From assembly GCF_052114605.1 (NCBI RefSeq), contig NZ_JBFRFB010000006.1, forward strand, positions 230,555 through 294,554: a stretch of DNA of 64,000 nt. The letters run 5' to 3'. The notes under the pieces were generated by a model that worked only from the letters and a program-made list of their open reading frames with translations, made no database searches and had not been told where the DNA came from. Both the position numbers and the translations under genes were made by a program. Positions 36,561 through 45,045 of the stretch are shown piece after piece. Origin of the DNA: Microvirga sp052114605. Lineage in GTDB: Bacteria; Pseudomonadota; Alphaproteobacteria; Rhizobiales; Beijerinckiaceae. Each line of letters opens with the position of its first letter. The first letter of the stretch is position 1.

Positions 36561-37405
36561 CAACCCGAGCCCAGGCCCTGAGGGACCTACGCCAGCTTCT
36601 CGCCCAGGCCGGTTTCGAGACGGCGGCGCTGGATGCGCGGCTGCTTCTCCTGACGGCTTTGGGCATCGCGGCGACCGATCTCGTGATCCATCCGGACACC
36701 GCTCTCACCCCGGAGCAGGAGCAGATTCTGGCCGATTTCACCCGTCGCCGCCTCGCCCATGAGCCGGTGGCGCGGATCGTTGGGGAGAGGGAGTTCTGGG
36801 GCCTGCCCTTCCGCCTGTCGCCGGATACACTCGTGCCCCGGCCCGATACGGAAACCGTCGTGGCGACCGTGCTGGAGCTTCTCCCGGACCGTCAGGCCCC
36901 TTTGCGGATCGTCGATTTCGGCACCGGCTCGGGCTGCATCCTGGTGGCTCTCCTCTACGAATTGCCGCAGGCCACGGGGATCGGGATCGACCTGTCCGAG
37001 GGGGCCTTGAGGACAGCGCGAGGCAATGCCTGGGCCAATGGAGTGGGCGAGCGAAGCCGCTTCGTGGCCTCCCGCTGGGCTGATGCCTTGTCGGGCACCT
37101 TCGACGTGATCGTCTCCAACCCGCCCTATATCGCCTCTTCCGTCATCCCCACCCTCGCCGAGGAGGTGCGTGAGCATGATCCCCTCCTTGCCCTCGACGG
37201 CGGTCAGGACGGGCTGGAGCCCTACCGAATCCTCTTGGGCGAGGCCAAGCGGCTGCTGGCGCCCGGCGGACTTCTGGCGGTCGAGATTGGATATGACCAG
37301 GAAGAGGCTCTTCGAAGCTTGGCAGCGGAAAAAGGCCTTGAAATCCTTAACGTCGCGCACGATCTATCAGGGCATCCCCGGTGTGTCGCCATAAGGCGCT
37401 TTTGA
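36557..37405 (+). CDS. prmC: Peptide chain release factor N5-glutamine methyltransferase
   Basis: Methylates the GGQ glutamine of RF1 and RF2. 282 residues: N-terminal helical substrate-recognition domain and a Rossmann methyltransferase with RIVDFGTGSGCILVALL and the NPPY catalytic motif (IVSNPPYIASS), plus PRPDTETVV. GTG start at 36557 overlaps the fosX stop. Being cotranscribed with its substrate gene prfA is the normal arrangement apart from the inserted fosX. Confidence 0.95.
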   Translation: MTTRAQALRDLRQLLAQAGFETAALDARLLLLTALGIAATDLVIHPDTALTPEQEQILADFTRRRLAHEPVARIVGEREFWGLPFRLSPDTLVPRPDTETVVATVLELLPDRQAPLRIVDFGTGSGCILVALLYELPQATGIGIDLSEGALRTARGNAWANGVGERSRFVASRWADALSGTFDVIVSNPPYIASSVIPTLAEEVREHDPLLALDGGQDGLEPYRILLGEAKRLLAPGGLLAVEIGYDQEEALRSLAAEKGLEILNVAHDLSGHPRCVAIRRF

Positions 37406-37762
37406 TCGCAAAATCTGGGTCTTTCTTGTCCCAGGGTGGGATAAAAGCTGAAATACCGCTTGTTGGACCGGGAGGAACCCGCTAGATTCGACCCTAAGAC
37501 ATCGTCATCGGTCGATGAAAAAGCGGTCACTCCATGGAGTGCATGCCGAAAGACCAAACGATATCCATCGCGCAGGCAGGGGCTAATGAACAGCCGGGCG
37601 CGATCATCTGAACCCGACACTGAAGGAAAGCGAGGCGCTTGACGCCTTGACCGTACGACAGACGGTTTGCCACGCGAACGGTGGGCATTGAGCCCGTTCG
37701 GTGAATTTTGGCTGGCATATCGCGTGGGCTTAAAGAACCAGCGAGGCTCATAGAGCAAGAAA
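37406..37762 (+). other. Intergenic leader of the DUF4167 gene (357 bases, no gene seen)
   Basis: No convincing coding frame. The last 110 bases could fold: AGGCGCTTGACGCCT (37634-37648) and CGAACGG...GGGC pairing with GCCCGTTCG (about 37675-37700, one bulge). This may be a terminator of the prfA-fosX-prmC unit or a structured 5' leader; the start codon at 37763 has only a weak ribosome binding site (GAGCAAGAAA). Confidence 0.4.
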
Positions 37763-38749
37763 ATGAGACCAGGACAGAACAGGCGTATGCGCGGTCGTAA
37801 CAACAACCGCAACAATGGTGGTAACAAGGGCCCTAATCCCTTGACCAAGAGCTATGAGTCGAACGGTCCGGACGTGAAGATCCGCGGCACGGCTCAACAT
37901 ATCGCCGAGAAGTATAGCCAGCTCGCCCGCGATGCGCAGGCCAGCGGCGACCCGGTTGCTGCGGAGAACTACTTCCAGCATGCCGAGCATTACTATCGCA
38001 TCATTGCCGCCGCCCAGGAGCAGCTGCGCGAGCAGTACGGCTACCAGCAGCGCTTCGACGACGAGGGCGACGAGGATGGCTTCGGCCAGAACGACCGCCC
38101 GAACTTCGAGCGCATGGGCGGCAATGGCGACGACATGGACCCCTCTTCGCAGCCGCAGCCTTACGAGAATCGCGGCGATGGCGAGCGCTCCTCGCGCTTC
38201 GATCGCGGCGACCGCCAGGATCGTGGGGACCGTCAGGACCGTGGAGATCGCCAGGATCGCGGTGACCGCCAAGAGCGTGGAGACCGTCGCGAGCGCTTCC
38301 CGCGCGACCGCGGACCGCGCCCGGACTTCCAGCGTGACGACCAGCAGCCCTTCGAGGGTGAGCGTCCGGCCCGTTTCGAGCGCGGGGATCGTCCTGAACG
38401 TCAGGACCGCCCCGAGCACCAAGACCGTCCTGAGCGTCAGGATCGCCCCGAGCGTCAGGAACGCCCTGAGCGTGGGGAACGGCGCGAGCGCTTCTCTCGC
38501 GAGCGCCGCCGCGAGGAGCCTGAAGCTGTCGAGCAGGGTACCCTGCCCGCCTTCCTCACGAACCCGGTGCGTACTGTTGCCCCTGTCAGCGACGAGGCTC
38601 CCGCCCCGGTCGCGCAGGATCTCCTGGGCAATGTGGAAGAGGCCAAGGTCCGCGCTCCGCGTCGCCGCCGCACCCGCCGCGACATGGTCGAGGGCGCGAC
38701 TGAAGAGGCCGGTTTCACGCCGGACGTGGAAACCCCGGCCGCCGAGTAA
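37763..38749 (+). CDS. DUF4167 domain-containing protein with Arg/Asp-rich hexapeptide repeats
   Basis: 328 residues. The N-terminal DUF4167 domain (about 1-90; MRPGQNRRMRGRNNN, then IRGTAQHIAEKYSQLARDA and AENYFQHAEHYYRII) is found only in alphaproteobacteria, usually between prmC and clpB as here. The remainder is disordered and charged: four copies of GDRQDR (149-172) and four of DRPERQ-like hexapeptides (210-233), flanked by RERF and RPARFERG pieces. The basic N terminus and RG/RD-rich tail suggest RNA or protein-complex binding; the function is unknown. Confidence 0.9.
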   Translation: MRPGQNRRMRGRNNNRNNGGNKGPNPLTKSYESNGPDVKIRGTAQHIAEKYSQLARDAQASGDPVAAENYFQHAEHYYRIIAAAQEQLREQYGYQQRFDDEGDEDGFGQNDRPNFERMGGNGDDMDPSSQPQPYENRGDGERSSRFDRGDRQDRGDRQDRGDRQDRGDRQERGDRRERFPRDRGPRPDFQRDDQQPFEGERPARFERGDRPERQDRPEHQDRPERQDRPERQERPERGERRERFSRERRREEPEAVEQGTLPAFLTNPVRTVAPVSDEAPAPVAQDLLGNVEEAKVRAPRRRRTRRDMVEGATEEAGFTPDVETPAAE

Positions 38750-38772
38750 GGTCGGTTAGGATTTGAGAATGG

Positions 38773-38800
38773 AAAAGGGAGAGCTTGGCTCTCCCTTTTT
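38773..38800 (+). terminator. Intrinsic terminator after the DUF4167 gene
   Basis: Perfect 12-bp stem AAAAGGGAGAGC / GCTCTCCCTTTT with a 3-base loop and a run of six T. Confidence 0.92.
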
Positions 38801-38814
38801 TATTGGCCAGATCA

Positions 38815-38890
38815 CGTCATCCCGGACAGAGCGCAGCTTCGGGATTGCAGGCAGGATGAGGCGTAGGTTTCCCTCCCCACAAGGAGGAGT
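38815..38890. repeat. Fragments of two intergenic repeat families
   Basis: CGTCATCCCGGACAGAGCG (38815 onward) matches the outer arm of the element at 53013-53266, and TTTCCCTCCCCACAAGG near 38868 matches the last palindrome of the 16574-16723 island. Neither is complete here; this looks like a decayed mosaic between the DUF4167 terminator and the MOSC gene. Confidence 0.6.
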
Positions 38891-38950
38891 TCCAGCGCCA
38901 TTCTTGTTTAGCGGTTTCGGATCGGCTCACGCCGTCTGAGATGACCTCAT

Positions 38951-39733
38951 TTAAAGCGCCAAGGCTGCCTGCTCGGCCTCCAGGCTGTCGCCGATGCCGA
39001 TGGTGCCCGCGCCGACAATTTCGGCGTAGATTCCGCAATCGAAATGCCCATAGGCCTGCATCAGGCTTTTCGGGATTTGAAGATCGCGGATGCCGGTATC
39101 GGGATCGACATTCGTCGCGGCGCAACGCTCGATGCGCTTCGTCACCTTCAGCCGCGCGCCCGATGACGTGGTGAGCACCTGCCCCACGAGATCGAACTCC
39201 GCGAAAGGAGCCAAGCCTTCGATATGAATGTTGCCCCTGAAGCGCAGGGGATCGACCGGCGCACCGGCCACGTTCTCCAGCTCCCGTACGCTGGCGAGGT
39301 TGATGAGCGAGACGAAGCCGCGCCGCGAATCGGTGAAGCGGAAGCCGTCGGGGGCGCTCAGCAGCTTCGGCGGACCGCGCAGCTCCTTGGGCATGAAGCG
39401 GCGGAAGAAGGCTTCGATGGCAAGCCGCCCCTGGGCCGTTGAAAGATCACCCCGCGCCACCTCGCGCCCGCCCTCCTCGATGAAGAGTGTGGTGATGCTG
39501 TCGATATACCGGGTCTTCAGCCGTGCCAGGCTTTCGTTGCGCATGAGCATCAGGAACTTGATCTTGGGCTGATGCTGCGGATTGTCCGGATCGAACCCGG
39601 CAGGACCGTTCTCGACGGCAAAAAGCCGGTCGCCTGGGAAGTACCCGCCTTTGGCAAGGGCGGCGGTTTCCAGGGTCTCGGGCGAAAGCCCCTTCACGGG
39701 ATAACGTTGGAGAGAGGCGATGCGAATGGTCAT
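38951..39733 (-). CDS. MOSC domain-containing protein
   Basis: 260 residues. N-terminal MOSC beta-barrel segment (IASLQRYPVKGLSPETLETA, about 5-24) and a C-terminal MOSC domain with the candidate persulfide Cys in KRIERCAATNVDPDTGIRD. This arrangement is shared with YcbX/mARC-type molybdenum-cofactor proteins that reduce N-hydroxylated compounds. The substrate and partner reductase are unknown. Single gene. Confidence 0.88.
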   Translation of the reverse strand: MTIRIASLQRYPVKGLSPETLETAALAKGGYFPGDRLFAVENGPAGFDPDNPQHQPKIKFLMLMRNESLARLKTRYIDSITTLFIEEGGREVARGDLSTAQGRLAIEAFFRRFMPKELRGPPKLLSAPDGFRFTDSRRGFVSLINLASVRELENVAGAPVDPLRFRGNIHIEGLAPFAEFDLVGQVLTTSSGARLKVTKRIERCAATNVDPDTGIRDLQIPKSLMQAYGHFDCGIYAEIVGAGTIGIGDSLEAEQAALAL

Positions 39734-39764
39734 GGCTTACCGGTAAGGCATGAGCCCAACATGG

Positions 39765-39791
39765 AAAAGCCCTGCCGACACACGGCAGGGC
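39765..39791 (-). terminator. Intrinsic terminator of the two small-protein genes
   Basis: On the minus strand: GCCCTGCCG-TGTGT-CGGCAGGGC followed by TTTT, 28 bases after the stop of the gene ending at 39819. Confidence 0.8.
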
Positions 39792-39818
39792 CCATGTTTC
39801 ACAAGGATCAACAAGCTA

Positions 39819-40079
39819 TCAGGAAGCGTCGCCCGACCGCGCGACCTTGGAGCGCTTCATCTGAGGCGTAAAGCCGGCATCGCGAGCGCGATCCACCTCG
39901 ACATGGTGGTGGTCCTGCATACCCTCATGCGTGGTCTGATGTTGAGGGATATGGGTCGCAGGTCCGGCTTCCTGTTTCATGCGCAATGCCTTTTCGGCAT
40001 TCGCCTTCAGCTCCTCGCGGGCCTTCTCGGCCTTGCCTTTCTTGGGGCTGATGCGGGAAATAAGATCGGATAAAGCCAT
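39819..40079 (-). CDS. Small charged hypothetical protein
   Basis: 86 residues, Lys/Glu/Ala-rich, with a helical N-terminal half (KAEKAREELKANAEKALRMK) and a His-rich middle (HIPQHQTTHEGMQDHHHVEV) that might bind metal. No signal peptide or membrane segment. It starts seven bases after the stop of the next small gene upstream, so the two form an operon ending in a terminator. No family recognised. Confidence 0.65.
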   Translation of the reverse strand: MALSDLISRISPKKGKAEKAREELKANAEKALRMKQEAGPATHIPQHQTTHEGMQDHHHVEVDRARDAGFTPQMKRSKVARSGDAS

Positions 40080-40086
40080 GGTGTTA

Positions 40087-40413
40087 TTACTCCTTTGCGC
40101 GGGAGAGCACGCCGTCGCTCCGGTCGCTGCGATGGGTCGGTGGGGTCTGAACGTTCTGCCGGTTCTCGGGGATATCGCGGGAGGTCTTCATGGTTCCCGT
40201 CGAATCGCCGATGTCCTGGCTGTTCTCGGTGCGCTGCGGGGTCTCGTCCAAACCCTCGCGGGCGCGTTCATTCTCGGTATTGCTGCCGAACGTCTCGGGC
40301 GTTACCGAGGGGCCTTGCTCCGCCGGACTTTCCGGCACGGCTAAGCCCAGTTCTGCATTGCGCGCCAGATCGGCGCGGGCCTTTTCGGCATCGGAACGCG
40401 GATCGCGCGCCAT
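40087..40413 (-). CDS. Small hydrophilic hypothetical protein
   Basis: 108 residues, rich in Glu, Arg, Ser and Pro, no hydrophobic core, predicted disordered. Begins MARDPRSDAEKARADLARNA; AGGAGG lies seven bases before its ATG. The composition resembles the small hydrophilic stress proteins common in Rhizobiales. A weak EcfG-like match (GGAAC-N16-CATT on the minus strand, 40476-40452) lies about 40 bases upstream. First gene of a two-gene operon. Confidence 0.65.
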   Translation of the reverse strand: MARDPRSDAEKARADLARNAELGLAVPESPAEQGPSVTPETFGSNTENERAREGLDETPQRTENSQDIGDSTGTMKTSRDIPENRQNVQTPPTHRSDRSDGVLSRAKE

Positions 40414-40602
40414 GAGAGCCTCCTGAACCAGATGAGAATACGTGCTGGGTCAATGCGAGCCCGGCAGCCGGGTTCCCCTCTTGTCGTTCAGGCCTGAACG
40501 TCCCACCTTAAGCTCAGCGGATGCTTCCTGATGAAGGTCCGACATCGCTGGGTCTGCTTGCGCCTCATGGAGGGCGGGTGGACTTTAGGAGGGATGATAT
40601 CA

Positions 40603-43224
40603 ATGAACTTTGAAAAATACACCGAGCGCGCTCGGGGTTTCGTACAGGCTGCGCAAAATCTCGCCATGCGGGAAGGCCATCCGCAGCTGTCCCCCGGCCA
40701 TGCGCTCAAGGTCCTGCTCGACGATCCTGAAGGCCTCTGCGCCGGCCTGATCGACCGTGCCGGCGGCAATTCCCGCCAGGCGCTGGCCGCCGTCGAGCAA
40801 TGGCTTGCCAAGCAGCCGAAGGTTTCCGGATCCGCCGCGCAACCCCAGGCCACGCGTGAGCTGATGCGCTTCTTCGACACCGCAGAGAAGGCAGCCGAGA
40901 AGGCGGGCGATTCCTACGTCACCGTCGAGCGCATGCTGCTGGCCCTCGCCGTCGAGAAGGACACGGAAGCCGGCAAGATTCTGGCCCAGGCGGGCGTGAC
41001 AGCCCAAGGCCTCAACAACGCCATCAACTCCCTGCGCAAAGGCCGCACCGCCGACAACGCGACGGCGGAGAACGCCTATGATGCGTTGAAGAAATATGCG
41101 CGCGATCTCACAGAGGCTGCCCGCGACGGCAAGCTCGATCCGGTCATCGGCCGCGACGAGGAGATCCGCCGCACGATCCAGGTTCTGTCGCGCCGCACCA
41201 AGAACAATCCGGTGCTCATCGGCGAGCCCGGCGTCGGCAAGACAGCCATCGTGGAAGGCCTGGCGCTTCGCATCGTCAATGGCGACGTGCCTGAATCGCT
41301 GAAAGACAAGCAGCTTCTCGCGCTCGACATGGGCTCCCTGATCGCGGGCGCGAAGTATCGCGGCGAGTTCGAAGAGCGCCTGAAAGCCGTGCTCAGCGAA
41401 GTCACGGCAGCCGAAGGCGGCATCATTCTCTTCATTGACGAGATGCACACTCTTGTCGGCGCCGGCAAAGCCGATGGTGCGATGGATGCCTCGAACTTGC
41501 TGAAGCCCGCGCTTGCGCGCGGCGAGCTGCACTGCGTCGGCGCGACGACTCTCGATGAGTACCGCAAGCATGTGGAGAAGGACGCGGCGCTTGCTCGTCG
41601 CTTCCAGCCCGTCTTCGTGAGCGAGCCCACCGTGGAGGACACGGTGTCGATCCTGCGCGGCCTGAAGGAAAAATACGAACAGCATCACGGCGTGCGCATC
41701 ACCGATTCCGCGCTCGTCGCCGCCGCCACGCTGTCGAACCGCTATATCACCGACCGGTTCCTGCCGGACAAGGCCATCGACCTCGTGGACGAAGCGTCCT
41801 CGCGCCTGCGCATGCAGGTGGATTCGAAGCCGGAAGAACTCGACAATATCGACCGCGATATCGTGCGCCTGAAGATCGAGCAGGAAGCGCTGAAGAAGGA
41901 GACGGATGCCGCCTCCAAGGATCGCCTCGAGCGCCTGACGAAGGAGCTTGCGGACCTGGAAGAGCGGTCCTCCGCCATCACGCAGCGCTGGAAGGCGGAG
42001 AAGGACAAGCTCGGCACCGCCGCGGACCTGAAGAAGAAGCTCGAGGAAGCCCGCAACCAGCTGGCGAACGCGCAGCGCTCCGGCGACTGGGCGAAGGCGG
42101 GCGAGCTCTCCTACGGCGTCATTCCGGGCCTGGAGAAGCAGCTTGCCGATGTGGAAGAAAAGGCGGATGGCGGCGGCCTGATGGAAGAGGCGGTGACGCC
42201 CGACCACGTGGCAGGGGTCGTCTCCCGCTGGACCGGCGTGCCTGTCGACAAGATGCTGGAAGGCGAGCGCGAGAAGCTGCTGCATATGGAGCAAGATTTG
42301 GCTAAGCGCGTCGTCGGTCAGCGCGAAGCGGTGGAAGCCGTCTCGACCGCCGTGCGCCGTGCCCGTGCAGGCCTGCAGGATCCGAACCGGCCCATCGGCT
42401 CGTTCATGTTCCTCGGCCCCACAGGCGTCGGCAAGACGGAGCTCACCAAGGCGCTAGCAAGCTTCCTGTTCGACGACGACAGCGCGCTCGTGCGCATCGA
42501 CATGTCGGAATACATGGAGAAGCACTCGGTCGCCCGTCTCATCGGCGCGCCTCCCGGCTATGTGGGCTATGAGGAGGGCGGCGCTCTCACCGAAGCCGTT
42601 CGCCGCAGGCCCTATCAGGTTGTTCTGTTCGACGAGATCGAGAAGGCGCATCCGGACGTGTTCAACGTCCTGCTGCAGGTTCTCGACGATGGACGTCTCA
42701 CGGACGGCCAGGGCCGCACCGTAGACTTCCGCAACACGCTCATCATCATGACCTCGAACCTTGGTTCGGAATATCTGGTGAACCAGCCCGAGGGCCAGGA
42801 CACCGACATGGTGCGCGACGAAGTCATGGGCGTGGTGCGTTCGCACTTCCGGCCCGAGTTCCTCAACCGCGTGGACGAGATCATCCTGTTCCACCGGCTG
42901 AAGCGCTCGGAGATGGGCGCCATCGTGGACATCCAGCTGGCCCGCCTTGGAAAGCTCCTCACGGATCGCAAGATCATTCTGGAGCTCGACGAGGCCGCAC
43001 GCGAGTGGCTCGCCGAGAAAGGCTACGATCCCGCCTATGGAGCGCGCCCCTTGAAGCGCGTGATCCAGAAGAACGTGCAGGACCCGCTGGCCGAGGCCAT
43101 CCTCGCCGGCGAGATCAAGGACGGCGAGACCGTGCCCGTGCATGCGGGCCCCATGGGTCTGACCATCGGCAACACGAATGTCTCCGCCAAGGAGCGCCCG
43201 CCGGAAGGCGTGCGGCTGAACTAA
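40603..43224 (+). CDS. clpB: ATP-dependent disaggregase ClpB
   Basis: Hsp104-type chaperone that rescues aggregated proteins with DnaK. 873 residues: N-terminal Clp_N repeats; first AAA+ with GEPGVGKTA and DEMHTLVGAG; a long coiled-coil middle domain (about 405-525) that distinguishes ClpB from ClpA/C; second AAA+ with GPTGVGKTE and VVLFDEIEKAHPDVFN. ATG 40603 is preceded by AGGAGGG at nine bases; the upstream ATG at 40594 would have no spacing to that site. Confidence 0.98.
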   Translation: MNFEKYTERARGFVQAAQNLAMREGHPQLSPGHALKVLLDDPEGLCAGLIDRAGGNSRQALAAVEQWLAKQPKVSGSAAQPQATRELMRFFDTAEKAAEKAGDSYVTVERMLLALAVEKDTEAGKILAQAGVTAQGLNNAINSLRKGRTADNATAENAYDALKKYARDLTEAARDGKLDPVIGRDEEIRRTIQVLSRRTKNNPVLIGEPGVGKTAIVEGLALRIVNGDVPESLKDKQLLALDMGSLIAGAKYRGEFEERLKAVLSEVTAAEGGIILFIDEMHTLVGAGKADGAMDASNLLKPALARGELHCVGATTLDEYRKHVEKDAALARRFQPVFVSEPTVEDTVSILRGLKEKYEQHHGVRITDSALVAAATLSNRYITDRFLPDKAIDLVDEASSRLRMQVDSKPEELDNIDRDIVRLKIEQEALKKETDAASKDRLERLTKELADLEERSSAITQRWKAEKDKLGTAADLKKKLEEARNQLANAQRSGDWAKAGELSYGVIPGLEKQLADVEEKADGGGLMEEAVTPDHVAGVVSRWTGVPVDKMLEGEREKLLHMEQDLAKRVVGQREAVEAVSTAVRRARAGLQDPNRPIGSFMFLGPTGVGKTELTKALASFLFDDDSALVRIDMSEYMEKHSVARLIGAPPGYVGYEEGGALTEAVRRRPYQVVLFDEIEKAHPDVFNVLLQVLDDGRLTDGQGRTVDFRNTLIIMTSNLGSEYLVNQPEGQDTDMVRDEVMGVVRSHFRPEFLNRVDEIILFHRLKRSEMGAIVDIQLARLGKLLTDRKIILELDEAAREWLAEKGYDPAYGARPLKRVIQKNVQDPLAEAILAGEIKDGETVPVHAGPMGLTIGNTNVSAKERPPEGVRLN

Positions 43225-43234
43225 GCCAGAAAAC

Positions 43235-43268
43235 AAAAGAATGGCCGGGGAAACCCGGCCATTCTTTT
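43235..43268. terminator. Bidirectional terminator between clpB and the hibernation factor gene
   Basis: Perfect 15-bp palindromic stem AAAAGAATGGCCGGG / CCCGGCCATTCTTTT with loop GAAA. It can serve both convergent genes. Its core ATGGCCGGG/CCCGGCCAT is the same as in the repeats at 6031 and 27296. Confidence 0.9.
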
Positions 43269-43290
43269 AATTTGCGTTTTAAGAAGCCGC

Positions 43291-43692
43291 TTACTCAGCG
43301 GCTGCCTGAAAATCCTCTTCGTCCCGGATGCGCGTTTGCGTGCCCTCACGCAGAAGCATGTCCTTGTCGGTCCGTGCCGCCTTGTCCTCGCGCAGCTCGC
43401 GCTTCGAACGGCGAAGCTGCTTTGCGGTCTTTTGCAATGCAGAACGGAATGCGGTGTAGAGGTCCTTATCCTTGGCCTCTCCGCTCATCATCTTCAATGC
43501 GCCCATCTGGATGTTGACCGTGCACCGGTAGGTGATGCCGTCGCGGGAGACATGTACCGAGGCCATGATCATATGACCGAAATACTTAGCTGCCACTTGG
43601 CGTATATTGGTTTTCGCATACTCGGGAAACATATCGCCCAAATCGACATTCGAGCTTTGCACCAAGATGTTTTCGGCGCCTTCGAGACTCAT
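43291..43692 (-). CDS. Short ribosome hibernation promoting factor-like protein (HPF/RaiA family)
   Basis: 133 residues. The beta-alpha-beta-beta-beta-alpha pattern of HPF is visible: VQSSNVDLGDMFPEYAKTNI, KYFGHMIMASVHVSRDGITYRCTVNI and LYTAFRSALQKTAKQLRRSKRELRE. It lacks the C-terminal dimerisation domain of long HPF. It probably binds the 30S decoding region in stress. It is not next to rpoN, the classical hpf location, so this may be a second, stress-specific copy. GGAGGAGCG precedes the ATG. Confidence 0.78.
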   Translation of the reverse strand: MSLEGAENILVQSSNVDLGDMFPEYAKTNIRQVAAKYFGHMIMASVHVSRDGITYRCTVNIQMGALKMMSGEAKDKDLYTAFRSALQKTAKQLRRSKRELREDKAARTDKDMLLREGTQTRIRDEEDFQAAAE

Positions 43693-43723
43693 TCGCTCCT
43701 CCGCTGGTGAAGGTTCGAGGGCT

Positions 43724-43748
43724 AACGAGTGGGCTGCAAGATGGTTTC
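43724..43748 (-). promoter_or_regulatory. Possible EcfG-type promoter of the hibernation factor gene
   Basis: On the minus strand GAAAC (43748-43744), 16 bases, then CGTT (43727-43724), one base from the general-stress consensus GGAAC-N16/17-CGTT; 31 bases lie between it and the ATG. Confidence 0.4.
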
Positions 43749-43791
43749 AGCTCCATGAAACAAAACTGCCTGCCGCATAGTTTGAATGGGT

Positions 43792-44898
43792 TCATGGCCT
43801 GCGCTCGCGCTGGCCTACATCGACAATCCGTACGGTGACGGTTTGCTCACGGTTGTCGCGGAGCACCTTGAGCGACACGGATTGCCCAACGCCCACGCTT
43901 TCAAGCTTATCCGTGAGATCGGACAATCTCTTCACAGGATTGTCACCGGCGCCGACGATGATGTCGCCGATGGTGCCGAAGCGCTGATCGACGCCGCGCA
44001 ACCCTGCCTCGGCTGCCGGTGAGCCCGGCACAACGCCCGCCACGATGACGCCCGTCACGCTGAGCTGGGCCGCAGCCGCCTCGTCGGCGGCAATAATGCC
44101 GATGCCGGGCGTCGGCACGCGACCCTCGCGGATGAGTTGCGGCACGACCCGGTTCACCACGTCCACGGGAATCGAAAACCCGATGCCCGCATTTGCGCCG
44201 GATGGCGAATAGATGGCGGTGTTGACCCCAATCAGGCGACCGGAGGAATCGAGCAGCGGACCGCCGGAATTGCCAGGGTTGATGGCGGCGTCGGTCTGGA
44301 TCACGTCGGCGATTTCACGCCCGCCGCTTGTCGGCAGGCGGCGCTTGAGCGCGCTGATGATTCCGGTGGTGAGCGATTGGTCGAGGCCGAAGGGATTGCC
44401 GATGGCGTACGCCGTCTGCCCGACCTTGAGATCGGAGGATGAACCGATGGCGACAGGAGGCGGCAGAGCGGCGCGCCTTTCGAGCAGCAATACGGCGAGA
44501 TCGTAATTCGGCGCCTGCCCCACGACCCGCGCGGGCACCACCTCGCCCGAAGCCAGGCGCACTACGACGGATTGGGCATTGGCAACCACGTGGTCGTTGG
44601 TCACCACATGGCCCGCCGCATCCCAGATGAATCCCGTCCCCGATTCCGAGGGTTGATCTCCACCGTCCTGAAACGGATTGCGCTGACCCGACATGGACAC
44701 GACCTGCACGACGGAAGGGGCAACCGTCTCGAACACGTGAACCGTGGAGCGTTCGAAATCCGCAAGATCACCGCGTGGCGCCACGGTTCTCGGCTCACGC
44801 GCCGAGAAAAAGTAGGACGTCACATAGGGCTGGACGAGAAGGAGCGCCAGCAGCACGGCCACTATGGTCATGATCAATCGCGTCGCCCGATCCTGCAT
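43792..44898 (-). CDS. DegS/DegP-like periplasmic serine protease with N-terminal membrane anchor
   Basis: 368 residues: one membrane anchor (about 8-30), a trypsin-like domain with His103 (VVTNDHVV), Asp133 (APNYDLAVL) and Ser211 (AINPGNSGGPLLD), and a single C-terminal PDZ domain (about 265-360). One PDZ plus an anchor is the DegS layout; in gammaproteobacteria DegS triggers the sigma-E response, but no RseA/RpoE pair is seen here, so a quality-control role is as likely. AAGGAGGCGAG stands right before ATG 44898. Confidence 0.9.
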   Translation of the reverse strand: MQDRATRLIMTIVAVLLALLLVQPYVTSYFFSAREPRTVAPRGDLADFERSTVHVFETVAPSVVQVVSMSGQRNPFQDGGDQPSESGTGFIWDAAGHVVTNDHVVANAQSVVVRLASGEVVPARVVGQAPNYDLAVLLLERRAALPPPVAIGSSSDLKVGQTAYAIGNPFGLDQSLTTGIISALKRRLPTSGGREIADVIQTDAAINPGNSGGPLLDSSGRLIGVNTAIYSPSGANAGIGFSIPVDVVNRVVPQLIREGRVPTPGIGIIAADEAAAAQLSVTGVIVAGVVPGSPAAEAGLRGVDQRFGTIGDIIVGAGDNPVKRLSDLTDKLESVGVGQSVSLKVLRDNREQTVTVRIVDVGQRERRP

Positions 44899-44990
44899 CT
44901 CGCCTCCTTCTCCTGACATTCAACGCTTGAGGGACGCGCCGGATGCGGATTCGTTCCTGGGCATCGAGCAGCCGGAAACCGACATCGTTC

Positions 44991-45015
44991 CGAACAAAAG
45001 CCCGGTGCAAGCGTT
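44991..45015 (+). promoter_or_regulatory. Possible EcfG-type promoter of the DUF4142 gene
   Basis: CGAAC (44991-44995), 16 bases, CGTT (45012-45015); one mismatch to GGAAC-N16/17-CGTT. It ends 30 bases before the ATG. Confidence 0.5.
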
Positions 45016-45045
45016 CGCCTCCACATATCCATGCAGGAGACATTC

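Noticed and set aside
40600..42294. 564-codon open frame opposite clpB
   Set aside because: Antisense shadow of a conserved AAA+ gene, with no ribosome binding site and no recognisable domain.
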